Positions 34,715 to 46,260 of a stretch of DNA of 64,000 nt are shown piece by piece. Numbering within the stretch: the stretch's first letter is position 1; each line of letters opens with the position of its first letter. The notes beneath the pieces were generated by a model. It was not told the origin of the DNA. It did not search any database and saw nothing but the letters and a program-made list of their open reading frames with translations. The DNA comes from Cytospora piceicola (taxonomy: Eukaryota > Ascomycota > Sordariomycetes > Diaporthales > Cytosporaceae): positions 1 to 64,000 of the forward strand of contig JALQBC010000044.1 of assembly GCA_023375675.1 (NCBI GenBank), written 5' to 3'. The position numbers were made by a program, and so were the translations under genes.

Positions 34715-35362
34715 ATGGATCCAGAATATGCCGTGTCGTCCTGGACGACACCAGAACCGCAAGTGCGACTGCAACCGGGGACAGCAGAAGAGCAGCAACA
34801 ACCAGCAAAAGTCCCCTGCAAATACCCGGGGTGCACCAAGTCCTTCATCCTGCATACTTCCACTCCTGCTCTTTCATAGACTCTTGAGCATATAAAGGAA
34901 TGGGTGCAGCAGAAGGTAGTATCAGATACCATTATCTGGGAAATTGTTAGAAATTTCTATCTGCTGCCGAGTTTCCTGCAGAGTATATCTGGTGATATGC
35001 ATCTTTTGTCTTCCAGTCACGCTATGTCCACGGGATACCTTGCATTTCTTACAAACGCTGGACCTTATTGTGGCGTGTGCTATCAGAGGGAATGTGAGGA
35101 CTGCCACCCACTCTTCCTTCTTTCTCACAGGCTCCCAGGAAATGAGCTGACAGAAAATATTGGTATAGAGCCCTCCGGCCGTTATCGAGTGGGTACATCT
35201 TGCAGCGATATGTGCAACCCCTACTTGCGACAAATGAGTGCCCACCAGGGAAGGCGCAAGATCGAGCAGCCTTCAAATATAGCTGACGAGCGATGGATGA
35301 TGGAGGATCAATTCAACCGGTTAGTCACCGCTAGGTGCCGCTGGAAACAGCCTAGCCTCTGA
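34715..35362 (+). pseudogene. Possible zinc-finger gene relic
   Basis: An ATG at 34715 opens a frame with a Gln-rich leader and CKYPGCTKSFILHT, which looks like the first half of a C2H2 zinc finger. The expected His pair does not follow; a TAG stop occurs 54 codons in. The same frame then continues with LEHIKEW and an open stretch to 35362 that has no recognisable domain. I read this as a degenerate fragment of a C2H2 protein. The evidence is one half-finger, so confidence is low. Confidence 0.35.
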
Positions 35363-35624
35363 CTGCAGCAACAAGAGCCCTTACAAAAGACGCGGGCGAG
35401 GGTACCGCCACCTGGAAGGCTTACCTGCTAGACCCGCGTGTGCACATGGTTAGGATGAACTACAACCTCGAGGAGTCATCCTTCTGCCAAACTACAACGC
35501 ACCCTCGTCCTCGCCACAGCCCGACAACTATACTGACTCCGTGCTCGCCACCTCCACCGCCGCCATCAAAATGACCATCTACCACCTCCTACAGTTGCTG
35601 CCCGAGTAACCTCCAGGACTAAGG

Positions 35625-36296
35625 ATGACACACGAAGCCCATTGCTTGCAATGCATGCTTCCAGTCTACCGTCGTGGCATGGTTACAGGTGATCAATGCC
35701 GTTCAATTTATGGTGAGACACCAGGGTTATGTCGAGCTACGCCTGAGTTTGGAGTCATGATGCTCGCGGACATCCCTGTCCTCGAGATGTGCAAGTGCTG
35801 CGAGGATTGTGAGGACTCAGGGCTCTCTCAAGGCGCTTGCCAGTGGGCGTCCGGCCCAGACGACCGGCGCACCCTCGTCTACGTTGCCCAGCTGCGCCGG
35901 ATCCATGGGCGATCGACATACACAGTCGGGTGCGCCACGTGTCTGACGGCTGCGCAGAGGCGTATCTCGAACCCGCTGCAGGCGGCGGGGCTGTTCTACA
36001 GCGCCATCGTCCTGTGCTCATTTGCACATCGGGCGGCCCGTACGCACGCGCGGTGCCTGGCACCGGTTCGGCTGCGGTCGAATTGGTGAAACCTAAGGTT
36101 GGGGGGGAGGGGCAGGTATGTGACGCCTTGGAGCCGGTGGATCCGCAATGGGCCTGAGGCTGGGGAAGAGGCTTTCTCTGCTAGATTGCCCTCGTGCAGG
36201 TGTTCTGTGCCGTTGCTGGCAGCGTGGTATCGTGACCAGCTTGGGCCGGACTCGCCGTTCACGCAGCGGTTGCTGATGTTTGAGACGACATTTTAG
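35625..36296 (+). other. Cys-rich ORF interrupted by one in-frame TGA
   Basis: An ATG at 35625 opens 154 codons up to a TGA at 36087-36089. Past it the same frame stays open to a TAG at 36294-36296. The combined frame has clustered cysteines (HCLQC, CKCCEDCEDSG, CATC, CRC) and a C-terminal part with WSRWIRNGPEAGEE and WYRDQLGPDSPF that looks like folded protein. I do not recognise the family. It could be a recent pseudogene, a shorter 154-aa gene, or a gene whose real splicing I have missed. Confidence 0.35.
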
Positions 36297-37314
36297 TGAT
36301 TCTAGCAACGCCTTTTCACGGTTATCTTCTTCTTCTGTTGCACACTTCCTGAACTAGGGATATGAAACTCGGGCTAGGTTATCTGTGTTTCTTTGTATGC
36401 TTCTTTGTTTCTTTTGAGGACATGAGATGCATAGGCGGATGGGGGAGGGTCGTTGCGAACATGGTACAAAAATGTTGCAAAAAGAAACAAAAACATACAA
36501 CACCGGGTATTCGCTGGTCGTCACCGACCCAACTACTAATCCAGCCCTCAGCGGCTTGTCTATGGGAGAGCGGACGGGATCCCGAATTTTCCGCTGGGTA
36601 TGGTCGTATGTGCTTGTTGTTGTTGCCGGAAAATTTATATACTGACTCAGAGCACTCAGTATAGCTACATGATCCCCCCTGAGTACCCCAATAGCTTCAC
36701 ATAGTATGGCTCCACCATAATCTTATATATAGGTGCTTGACTATTTAATCTCACCTTTCAGAACGCAACCTCTTTCTCCAGCCTTCTTATATAACTGCGA
36801 ACGTATATGCTCTCTTTATACCCCGGGATCTGCCCCAAGCCGGTCCAGGTGCCATCAATAGTCTTATAGCCTTTTTGTCGTTCATCACGTTCGATATTGC
36901 GAAATATGAATTTCTTTGAGTAGCTGTCTCTCAAGTTCGATACATTGGAAGAAGTGACCTCGACCATCAGTATTTCATGGTGTATCTTCAGGCTCTACAA
37001 ATTTATTTATAATCAGACATAGCACTGGCCCGATCCCCTTCATCCCGCAGTGTCGTTTCGTCCAGTGTTTCCTCATTACTTGGCTCCTCTTCCACTCTAT
37101 ATGTCAAAAGTCACGTTAAAATGCTCTTATCTGATCTCCCAGACAAGTCGCTACTGAGAAATTTAACTGAGTGCTCACAAAGCCTAGTCTGCCATTCCAA
37201 GGTTTAGTCACGCAAGGGGAATCCGTAGTCCGGTACAGGCTGCCAGAATTTCTGGCGGGAAGTCTATTGAAGGAGTGACACTTCAAGTGAAAGTCGGACC
37301 TAAGACAAAGTCCT
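36297..37314. other. Intergenic, no gene seen
   Basis: One kilobase between the interrupted ORF and the RGS gene 3' end. Composition is mildly AT-rich and no supportable gene occurs. Confidence 0.4.
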
Positions 37315-38850
37315 TCAATAGAAATTTCCACCCGGCACACATACAAAGACTATAGTCAGCACCGCAGCACAAACCACCGCCACCAACATCGCCTGGATGA
37401 AGATGGTATCCTGGATGGTCCTCAGCACAGGCTCCTGTATCCAGACCTCCCGGTCGAATATCTTCCTCAGCAGATTCCTTTTCTGATACCTCACCACCCA
37501 CGGCTGCTCCTCATAGCTATTACTGCTCCCAAAGCTCTCGAACGACCCCTGCGGAGCTCCCGACTTGCCCACCCCCGACCCCTCGCCAATCGCCTCCTCC
37601 TCATCCACAAACAACTCCCACGGCCGCAGATGCCGATGATGCAGCCCGTGCAGCACCACACACATCCCCTTCATCGCAGCAACCAGCGTACTCACGCCCA
37701 GTATGATCCCCACGCACGGTACCGCCCTGTACCCCCGGGGCGCGGAGGAGAGCGTGATCAGCACGTAGGCCAGCAGCGAGCCGGCGACAAGGAGCGCCCC
37801 CAGGCCGTTGGCGAACGTGACGCGCGCCGGGTTGCCGTTGCAGACGCTCCACCGCACGAAGTTGGGGTGCGCCTGCATCCGCAGGTCCGCCTCGACCGAC
37901 CGCGCCACCTGCCGGAACGCCGTCGGGTGCGTCGTGTGGCTGAGCGCCGTGAGGAGCTGCCTGCGCTCGCGGGCCGAGAGGTTGAGCTGCCGGGGCGCGC
38001 CGTCCATCACGTAGGTCGCGATCACGCGGTCGATCTCCTCGCGGAAGGGCTGGATGGTGACTGTTTTCTCGAAGATCAGACCGCGGTTCTTTCACACACA
38101 TACACACATGTTGCGGTGGTGGTTTCTTTTTGGACTTACAAGGTGCCTTGATCCCCGCCGCGGCAAACGCATCCTGCGCCTGGCCACGGTACACGGACGT
38201 GTTCGTCATGCTGGTGTACTCGCTCCCGCTGTCCCTCCCGTCCGGCGTCAAGGGCGGCGTGCAGAACGGGTTGCCGTCCGCGAACATGGGGTTCGGCTTC
38301 TCCATCGCCATGGCCGACGGGCTCATGTTCCAGCGCTTCTCAAAGTCCGTGCCCCGGAAGATGGCGGCCGCCGCGGCGGGGTCGCGCCTGAGGCCGTCGC
38401 GGTGCTCCTTCTGGAGCCAGGCGAAGGACTCCTCCTGCTGCTCCTTGGTCCACTCGGGCGCGAGGACCAGGTCCGACGTGGTGGCGGACTGGAAGCGGAT
38501 GAGGTAGTCCCGGTACCAGAGGAGGAACTGGAGGTTCTCGGCGCTGTGTTCGATGTAGATGAGGTAGTTCATGAAGTCCCGTATTGTCAAGGGCTGATTT
38601 GTGTGTTAGTTATTTGTCTGTGTGCATATATATCCGGGGACAACGAGGGACTCACAGGACAAGTGCCGCCGCCGATGATTTTATCAAAACTCAGGGCATC
38701 CGGGATCCCGGCCGAGGCACTCGAACGACTTGACTTTAGTGACAGGTCTTGTGAAGTATAGCTATCGAGAGACTGCTGGCTGTCCCTGTCCGAGTTCCTA
38801 CCTACGGGCTGGGCCGCAGGTCGACGGTATTCAAGACCAAGGAAACCCAT
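37315..38850 (-). CDS. rax1: RGS-domain membrane protein of the Rax1 type, three exons
   Basis: Exons 38850-38656, 38593-38140 and 38060-37315 join in phase to give 464 aa (introns 62 and 79 nt, GTGAGT and GTAAGT donors). The N-terminal cytosolic part is an RGS-like fold. It begins with SFDKIIGGGTCP joined across intron 1 to PLTIRDFMNYLIYIEHSAENLQF, then YRDYLIRF, and after intron 2 TIQPFREEIDRVIATYV. The C-terminal half has three hydrophobic segments: FANGLGALLVAGSLLAYVLI, CVGIILGVSTLVAAMKG and FIQAMLVAVVCAAVLTIVFV. RGS plus three helices is the architecture of yeast Rax1, a cortical protein for bud-site selection; filamentous relatives act in growth, conidiation and stress. Whether the RGS part stimulates a G-alpha GTPase cannot be read here. 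The protein looks complete. Confidence 0.85.
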
Positions 38851-41786
38851 TTGTACAGTAGAAGAGTATCCGACCGGTTCTTGTGTACCAGATATTGGGA
38901 ATAGTCTTCAGGGAAATTGTGGTTGTTGGGTTGATATGTGAGAGACTTGCACGAAGGGAAGGTAGATCGGAAGGAGAATATCCAGGCACAATGGGAAAGT
39001 GAGGTTTGATCAACAAGAACAGACAGGGTTGTCTCACGATCTCAGTATTGCACTAGAAGAGAGAACCTCAAAACGATGAGGGGCACGCGGGTGGGCCATA
39101 CTTGAAATAGTTGGATACCAGGAGGCAAAGCTGAGTCTCACCCGCCCACCTCGACGGTAAGCCATGGGGGGAGGGGTGCTAGTGCGAGGGGAGATCGCGG
39201 GGAGGGTGGATCAGTGAGACAAAAAGGAAGGGAGAAGTAGAAAATAGAACTTCGACGGGATGGAATGGTCCACGCAAAAAGTTTGCAATGAATCAGTCGG
39301 AGGGTGGGGAGGTCTTTACGAGAGAATGAGGCTGAGGACGGCTTGCTATATGGCTGGCTATTGTCAAACCTTGCACTATTGTTTTCGGAGGGCAGAGGTG
39401 GCGGTGGCTGCCATGAAGTCTCCGCGTTCACCGTGCTACGCTCGTGCTTGATAATGATGATGGATCCAAACAGTCCTCCGCGGAGTGTCAGTGTGGTGTG
39501 GAGCCTCCTAATACCACGGGAGGCAGACTTGAGAGGCTAGTCTAGCTCGGATACTCTTGAGCCCGAAACTGTTCCTTGGTCGAGATTAGCATTGCCTAGT
39601 GGACACAAGATGGAGAGTATGTACTTAAGTAAGCTTAACCTCGGTAGTCTCAGCAGTGGACTTTGTCCTCGTTGCTCAACTGGTACGTCAGTGTACTGGG
39701 AACCACTCGAGATGGCGATAGTCTCCTTCGAGGTGGATGTTGCTGCCCTCGGAGCTTGCCGCTGATGATTCGCTTATTCACAGATTGCCATCATTACGCC
39801 ATGGCTTCCCACCTCTGCTCTTGCCGCCGGTGGAGAGCGGTGCGCATCATCATCAGTGCGGACCAGTGGTTCACATGGCCATCCCATGGTACCGGTCCTT
39901 TCCAAATACGTGCAAACCACCAGCATACATGGGTTGGTTGTCCTGACCCCGAATCTGACCCTGATTTTGACAGTCCCCGCGTCCGGCGTTGGACCCTTCA
40001 AGCGGGAATGATCGACCCAAGTTGACGTTCCTCACTTCACTTGGGTCAATGAGTCGCCTGTGTTTCAGGCATGGCACTTTCTCGCGCCGGGTGCGCGTTT
40101 TGGGAACCTTCTCTTCAGGACAATCTCTTTCTGTGTCTTTGTTGGAGATTGGACTCGAGTCCTTCAAGCCCGTGGCGTTCACGAGGTTTGTTATGGTGGT
40201 AGCACGAGGGCGTCAAAGGACGGCAGATGTCTCTCGTTTTTCGGAGGTCGTCGAAACAATAGAGCCGCAAATAGTTAGACATACCCGACACACTGGCTAC
40301 CACCGTTCGGCGATGTAACTGACAACCCAAGGGCCAGGATCCTAGAGATTCCCCGATCGTTAACGCTAAGCCGGTGTCTACTTAGGGTGTTCCGACGAGG
40401 CTTAGTGTGGACAGGGGAAAAATAGAAGGAGGGTTCAGGCACTCGGCCAAGGGACTCTAAGGGCAGGTAGCGGTCGATGTCCGGGTGTTGCCAGAGATGG
40501 TGTAATCAACCACAGACGGAAAGTTCAGGTACAGCTGATGGATGCACTCAGAAAGCGGCCCCTCATGGCGTTTCCCTGTGGAAATGCAAGGGGGATTGTA
40601 CGAACATGGTGATCATGATTATGATGCTGACGTTGCCCATCTCCGAAGCTTTTGCACTCCTGCACTCCTGCATGATCCATGGCCTTGGATCGTCGCGCAC
40701 ATGTTGTGGCGTGGCTTGTGCACGACATCGCGACTCAAGTCGCAGGGTCGACTAGCCCTCTGATCCTCCAACCTCCAGCTTTGACTGGCAGAACTGTTCT
40801 CTAGGGAGATGACCGAGACAGATATAGCTGGGTCCAGGCAATATCAGTCATCCGGATTCCAGTGCCCCCGAGGGAAATAGAGTTCAGGGCTGTTTGAGCC
40901 TACTGGGTGAGGATTGGTTGAACTGCGGAGATGTACGGGGTCAGCTCACCTCGCCAATCTACAATTAAGTAAGCACTTACATATAGCGAGCGCCATGATC
41001 ACTCAGAAGTGGACCCGCTCAGGGGGGACTTGATCAGATCTAATCTGACAGTCTTGATTGACACCCTTGACATCATAAGCGTGGGCGCAATTCTTGGGCA
41101 TGCTGGCACACTAATGCTGTCGACGATCGAGGCTCCAGGGCTCTTGAATCATATCAACCGGGAGACCCCTCGTGATCTTGTTTCCATGTGTGTGCCATCT
41201 AGCTTGTGGCTTTCCGAAGATGATCGGGATGTAAGGTACAAGGGATGGTGAGAGGAATAAAAGACCAGGGGCAAAAGACGAGGGGCAAAAGGACCACTCG
41301 TCGCAAGCCATATCCCGGATCCGAATCCTGCCTGGACCCTGATGCTATTGTCTAGCAGATTGACGTGCAACGTTGTTCCTTTCTGAGGCAGTTGACAGAA
41401 GACCGTGGCAGCGTGGTAGCTGTATGGTTCAAGGTTAACGGACCCGGATTTCGGGGTTTAATTGCGTCCCGGCACCGGAATGCTACCGCACATCGTGTAT
41501 CCACCCGGCAGCAAGCTTCGGAGACGTCACCTCTTGATAACATGGACCTCATCTTGACAGGCCGATAGATACCACATCGAAGACGAAGCCTTTTACTCGG
41601 TGGATAATGGGTCTGGACTTGGTTGACTGAATATCGCGTGAATGTCGCGTGCGCTTTGGTCGTTTCCCCGGACTTGTGGTCAAAGTTCATCTGGTGCTCA
41701 GTGCTGGGCCAATTAATTGCCGAAAGGGTTCAAGGGTGAGGATGAGAGCTCTCAAGCAATAAGCAATACCATCTTCGTTTCTGAAA
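38851..41786. other. Gene-poor intergenic region
   Basis: About 2.9 kb upstream of both flanking genes (RGS on minus, amidase on plus), so two promoters lie at its ends. Only short frames with no motif are present, and I see no repeats or element ends. Confidence 0.45.
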
Positions 41787-43433
41787 ATGTTAATCACTTC
41801 ACTGTTCTGCTTCGTGTCCATGGTGGCAGCTCTGAACGATGCCTTCGACATCCGGGAAGCTACCATCGACAGCATCCACAATGCCCTGTTCACCGGCCTC
41901 ACAACATGCCGTGGGATAGTCTCATCCTACCTGGCACGCATCGAAGCCCTAAATCCAGCCATAAACGCCCTCACCACCCTCAATCCAGATGCCCTCTCCA
42001 TAGCAGACAGCCTGGACTTCCAGATCTCCCAGGGCAACACCACAGGGCCCCTGTTCTGCATCCCCGTCCTCGTCAAAGACAACTTCGACGCCCTCCCCAT
42101 GAACACAACCGGCGCCTGCCTCGCGCTAGCAGCCACCAAGCCCACGGCCGACGCGCCCACCGTCAAGGCCCTCAAAGATGCGGGCGCCATCATCCTCGGC
42201 AAGACAAACATGCACGAGCTCGCCCTCGAGGGCCTGACCGTGTCGTCCCTCGGCGGCCAGACGCTCAACCCCTACGACCCGACGCGTACGCCGGGGGGCA
42301 GCAGCGGCGGGTCGGGCGCCGCCGTGGCGGCCAACCTCGCCGTGCTCGCCACGGGGTTGGACACCATGAACAGCCTGCGCAGCCCCGCGGCCTCGAACTC
42401 GCTGTTCAGCCTCCGGCCCACGAGGGGCCTGGTCTCGCGCGCGGGTGTCATCCCGGTCTCGTATACGCAGGACGCGCTGGGCGCCATGGCAAGGACGGTG
42501 GGGGACCTGGCGGCTGCGCTGACGGTCATGGCTGGGGCTGGGTATGGTGCGGGGGATAACACGACGGCGTTGGTCCCGCCTGCTGTGGTGGGCACGGATT
42601 ATGTGGCTGCGTTGCGTGGGGGTCCTGGGTTGGGTGGTCTGAGGCTGGGATTGGTGCATGGGTTTTTCGACTTTACGGGTGGCGAGGAGACGACGCCTGT
42701 GAACGAGGTCTTGGCTACTGTGGTGGAGAAGCTGCAGAGTGCAGGCGCGACGGTTCTGAACATCACGGAGGCGATATACAACACTACGGCCATCAGTGCC
42801 GCACTGGACGTGCAGGCGTACGAGTACCGGGAGGGGCTGGATGGGTACCTCGCCGGTCCAAACCTGACTGGTGATCGACCTGCAAGCTTCAGTGAGCTAT
42901 ATACGAGCGGGAAGTTTCTTGTTGTTCCCAGCCAGTACTCTTTCGTGAACAAGTCTTTCATCTCATCGACCTCCAACGCATCGTATTTCACAGCCCAGCG
43001 CGGCACCCAGAACTTGACCACCGCATTACACGCGACATTTTCGGCGAACAAGCTCGACGCGCTCATATATCCCGAGCAGAAAAACCTCGTCGTCAAGGTC
43101 GGTTCGTCCTCTCAGAGCGGCCGCAATGGCATCTTGGCCGCTGTGACGGGGAGCCCGGTGGTTGTTGTCCCGGCGGGCTTCTCAGAGCCGAGTGAAGATG
43201 CGCCGGTGGGCGTGCCGGTGGGCATGGAGATCTTGGGGTTGCCATGGAGTGAGGGAAAGCTGTTGAATATTGCGCAGGGGATAAGTGAGATGATGCCGGT
43301 GAGGAGGATGCCGAGCTTTGCCGACAGCACGGTGGAGGTCCCGGCTGGTGGGTATGAGGGCAGCTCCGTCCCGGGTGTGACGCCGTTGGCGAATGTGCCT
43401 CCGGAGTACCCAGTAGGAAAACTATACTCCTGA
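41787..43433 (+). CDS. Secreted amidase (amidase signature family)
   Basis: The gene encodes 548 aa from one frame, starting at the ATG at 41787. The first 16 residues (MLITSLFCFVSMVAAL) are a signal peptide, so the enzyme is probably exported. The Ser-cisSer-Lys triad of the amidase signature family is in place: K97 in VLVKDNF, the cis-serine S172 in GGSSGGSG and the nucleophile S196. The 24-residue gap between the two serines is the same as in fatty-acid amide hydrolase. The residues before S196 are DTMN rather than the usual D-T/I-G-G, a variant I believe occurs in fungal members. The family hydrolyses C-N amide bonds of small amides; the substrate here is unknown. Several N-glycosylation sequons fit secretion. 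Confidence 0.88.
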   Translation: MLITSLFCFVSMVAALNDAFDIREATIDSIHNALFTGLTTCRGIVSSYLARIEALNPAINALTTLNPDALSIADSLDFQISQGNTTGPLFCIPVLVKDNFDALPMNTTGACLALAATKPTADAPTVKALKDAGAIILGKTNMHELALEGLTVSSLGGQTLNPYDPTRTPGGSSGGSGAAVAANLAVLATGLDTMNSLRSPAASNSLFSLRPTRGLVSRAGVIPVSYTQDALGAMARTVGDLAAALTVMAGAGYGAGDNTTALVPPAVVGTDYVAALRGGPGLGGLRLGLVHGFFDFTGGEETTPVNEVLATVVEKLQSAGATVLNITEAIYNTTAISAALDVQAYEYREGLDGYLAGPNLTGDRPASFSELYTSGKFLVVPSQYSFVNKSFISSTSNASYFTAQRGTQNLTTALHATFSANKLDALIYPEQKNLVVKVGSSSQSGRNGILAAVTGSPVVVVPAGFSEPSEDAPVGVPVGMEILGLPWSEGKLLNIAQGISEMMPVRRMPSFADSTVEVPAGGYEGSSVPGVTPLANVPPEYPVGKLYS

Positions 43434-43920
43434 TACATACAGGAACACTCTTCTCGTCACTCTTTATGTACCCTAGCGGCCGGTTGACAGAGACATCACT
43501 GCTCCCTGATGGGCCACGACGAGTCCCACGACAGGCGCAATCCGGGCTCAAACTATGTAAGTGATGGCCCTCCAAAGTCGCCCACGTGTATGCCACCACG
43601 ACAGCTCCATGGTGGATGTAAAATACGTTAGTATACGCAGCCTCAGGTACACGTCACGAGGCGATATCTACATGAAGCTGCAAGTGCTTACTGTATGCAA
43701 CCTGCACCGATACCACCCCCCCTCTCCCCGCACCAGATGTGCAGTTTTCAGCTTCAGCTCTCTGCCCAGTTTCCTTTTTGTTCTCTCTCTCTCTCTCTCT
43801 CTCTCTCCATGTCACGCCGTCACAGCGACATCCAACTTGTCGGATTGCACTACGACTTTGATATCCGTCTGAACTCTAGTAGCTTACCACTCAGTTGTTG
43901 TTATTCAGCCAAATCTCGGA
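43434..43920. other. Intergenic with TC microsatellite
   Basis: Region between the amidase and the HET gene. It includes a (TC)13 tract at 43782-43807, about 115 bases before the HET start codon. Such CT-rich tracts are common in promoters and leaders of filamentous fungi. Confidence 0.5.
43782..43807. repeat. (TC)n microsatellite
   Basis: Thirteen uninterrupted TC units upstream of the HET-domain gene. Confidence 0.95.
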
Positions 43921-46050
43921 ATGGCCTCGGATAGAGAAATTCCGGGTGCTCCCGAATCGCTGGTCCCTGCTATCATGGATCTACAAGTCAGAGAGGAGCA
44001 CGCCCAAAGGGGTGCCTTAGGGGATTGTCTCCGGGGAGAGGATACCCTTGATGGGGGCACCCAAAGTGATGCCATACCAGGAAAACTCATCCCAGAGGGG
44101 CGCCAACAAGATCAAACACCTGGACTAGACTATCAACGCCGAATTCACATTCAAATACCCACCCCTTGGCGCCGACGGAAACGAGAGCGATGGTGGCCGA
44201 GATGGCGTCCAGGACGGCGCTGGCGATGGAGACCAGGGGATTGTAACAAGCGCTATACATACGCACCTCTTTCACAAACCGATGAAATTAGGTGCCTGAT
44301 TCTTGAAAGCGGCACCGGAGACGCCGACGACCCACTGGTATGCAGTCTGCATCACCACAGCTTGGATCAAGAGCCCGATTTCGAGGCTATCTCATACGCC
44401 TGGGGTAGCTCCGACAAGACACACACAATACTCTGCGACGGCCGGCGGATGGCTATCACAAAGAACCTCCACACCTGCTTGCTGCAGACGAGGCTCCCGG
44501 ACAGAACGCGCAGACTATGGGCAGACTCTATCTGTATCAACCAAGACGATCCCAAGGAGAAAGGCCACCAAGTTGGTATGATGAGTCGCATTTACAGCGA
44601 GGCCAGGAGAGTCCTTATTTGCCTGGGTCCAGATGACCGTGGACATGCAAAGGACGCTGCTAGGCTTGTGTCCGAAGTGAGCCAATGGGTACAGAAGCAA
44701 GTGGACTTGACTGATGGCAAACGTAACTCATTCCCATACATCAAATCAGACGAATGGCCAATGTCAGATCAGAGATGGGTGACACTGTTCGCCATGGTTC
44801 GTTCACACTGGTTCGGACGAGGCTGGGTTATTCAAGAGGCAGGCCTCGCAAAAGATGCTCAGATTCTTTGGGGAGATGTGGAAATAGGTTGGGTTGATTT
44901 ACTGCGAGTGCTTCGGTTGGCAGGAGCCAGGGGGGGACTTGCTATTCATGAAAAATTCCGCCGCTCTTTCACAATCCTGCATTTCACCGCGCTCACCACA
45001 AAGCATCCCGCAGAGTCCGATGTCCTGAACATTCTAAAGCCTATCAGCTTGCTCGAATTTCTCCTCAATGGAGAGGGGTTACAGTTTAAAGATAACAGGG
45101 ATCGCATATATGCCTTCCTGGGTCTTTCAGAAGCAGCGCACCCTCGGCATGGCCTCGAAGTACACTACGACGAACCATACCTCCAGGTCTATTCTGAGTT
45201 CGCCAGCTGGTATATACACAGAACTAAATCCACAGAGATTTTGGACTTCGTCTACCATGACGAAGACACCTTGTTGGCAGGTGTTCCCTCGTGGGTGCCT
45301 CAGTGGCACATGCCCCTACGTGGCGCTGACTTAAACCATCCATCCGATGAGCCGATCCTATCGGTCTCCAAAGGACACGACTACGCAGCCCTGGCAGCAG
45401 TCCAGGGAAACGTCCTAAAGGTACAAGGCTTGCTCATTGACCGCATTGTTTCGATATCACAGGAGATAGATGGGGATGTAAGCATCGAGGAGATGACGGA
45501 GCTATGGGTGTGGTTCGAGCAGCACAGCATTGAATCTATCTACCGAGAAACTCATCCATTGATGGCTTTTATGCAAGCGATGCTATTAGGCGCTGATTCT
45601 ATAACAGTCGAAGATCATACGAGAATGGCGAACAACGCAGAATATATCCTTCGCTTGCGAAGAGGGAAGCCTCTGCCGTCGCATCCGAGCCTCGACTTAC
45701 TCAGGAGTATTTCGGAGGATCATCATGGCGACGCTACAGCAACTCACCAATGGATACAAACGGGTGTTAGGAACCGCAGGCTGTGTTTGACAGCCCGGGG
45801 ATACTGCGGCGTAGTACCTGGTATTGCCCAGGAAGGAGATTTAAGCTGTATAGTATTCGGCACGAAGAGCCCATCCATAATTCGGCAGACCGGGTCCGAC
45901 AGACACTACAAGGTACTTGGCCAGGGATTCTTTGTGAGCACAAGACAAGAGAAGGGGTGGCCGTTTCCTGATAGACTAGGGTCAGGGCGAGGAAGCCATG
46001 AAGACTGGCTCGACTGGAACTTGGAGGAGCAAGAATTCTTACTCTGCTGA
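43921..46050 (+). CDS. Heterokaryon-incompatibility (HET) domain protein
   Basis: The gene encodes 709 aa from one frame with a true ATG at 43921. The HET domain spans about residues 125-300. Its hallmark blocks are all visible: FEAISYAWG (154-162), LWADSICINQDDPKEKGHQVGMM split over 199-221, then RIYSEARRVLICLG and GWVIQEAG further on. HET domains are TIR-like and act in non-self recognition, triggering death of fused hyphae; many act with a separate allelic partner. The 120 residues before the domain are unusual, with a segment at 83-104 made almost only of Arg and Trp. The long C-terminal region (about 330-709) has no motif I recognise. It is not adjacent to a NACHT gene. I expect it to be cytosolic. 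Confidence 0.88.
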   Translation: MASDREIPGAPESLVPAIMDLQVREEHAQRGALGDCLRGEDTLDGGTQSDAIPGKLIPEGRQQDQTPGLDYQRRIHIQIPTPWRRRKRERWWPRWRPGRRWRWRPGDCNKRYTYAPLSQTDEIRCLILESGTGDADDPLVCSLHHHSLDQEPDFEAISYAWGSSDKTHTILCDGRRMAITKNLHTCLLQTRLPDRTRRLWADSICINQDDPKEKGHQVGMMSRIYSEARRVLICLGPDDRGHAKDAARLVSEVSQWVQKQVDLTDGKRNSFPYIKSDEWPMSDQRWVTLFAMVRSHWFGRGWVIQEAGLAKDAQILWGDVEIGWVDLLRVLRLAGARGGLAIHEKFRRSFTILHFTALTTKHPAESDVLNILKPISLLEFLLNGEGLQFKDNRDRIYAFLGLSEAAHPRHGLEVHYDEPYLQVYSEFASWYIHRTKSTEILDFVYHDEDTLLAGVPSWVPQWHMPLRGADLNHPSDEPILSVSKGHDYAALAAVQGNVLKVQGLLIDRIVSISQEIDGDVSIEEMTELWVWFEQHSIESIYRETHPLMAFMQAMLLGADSITVEDHTRMANNAEYILRLRRGKPLPSHPSLDLLRSISEDHHGDATATHQWIQTGVRNRRLCLTARGYCGVVPGIAQEGDLSCIVFGTKSPSIIRQTGSDRHYKVLGQGFFVSTRQEKGWPFPDRLGSGRGSHEDWLDWNLEEQEFLLC

Positions 46051-46260
46051 TATACAAACTGAAGATTCATTTTCGGGGGGGTTTACATATGTACGTAGCC
46101 GACGGTCAAGTAACAACCAGCACGTTAAACACCAGTGAGACTGCTATTGGAAAGAGGGTTACAGTAAGTAGATAGGGCCCCCCCTACAGATAGGTTGTCT
46201 GAAATACGTGTCCAACCGACCAACTACCGAGAGGAATGTCCTGTTTGGTGGACTAGCATG

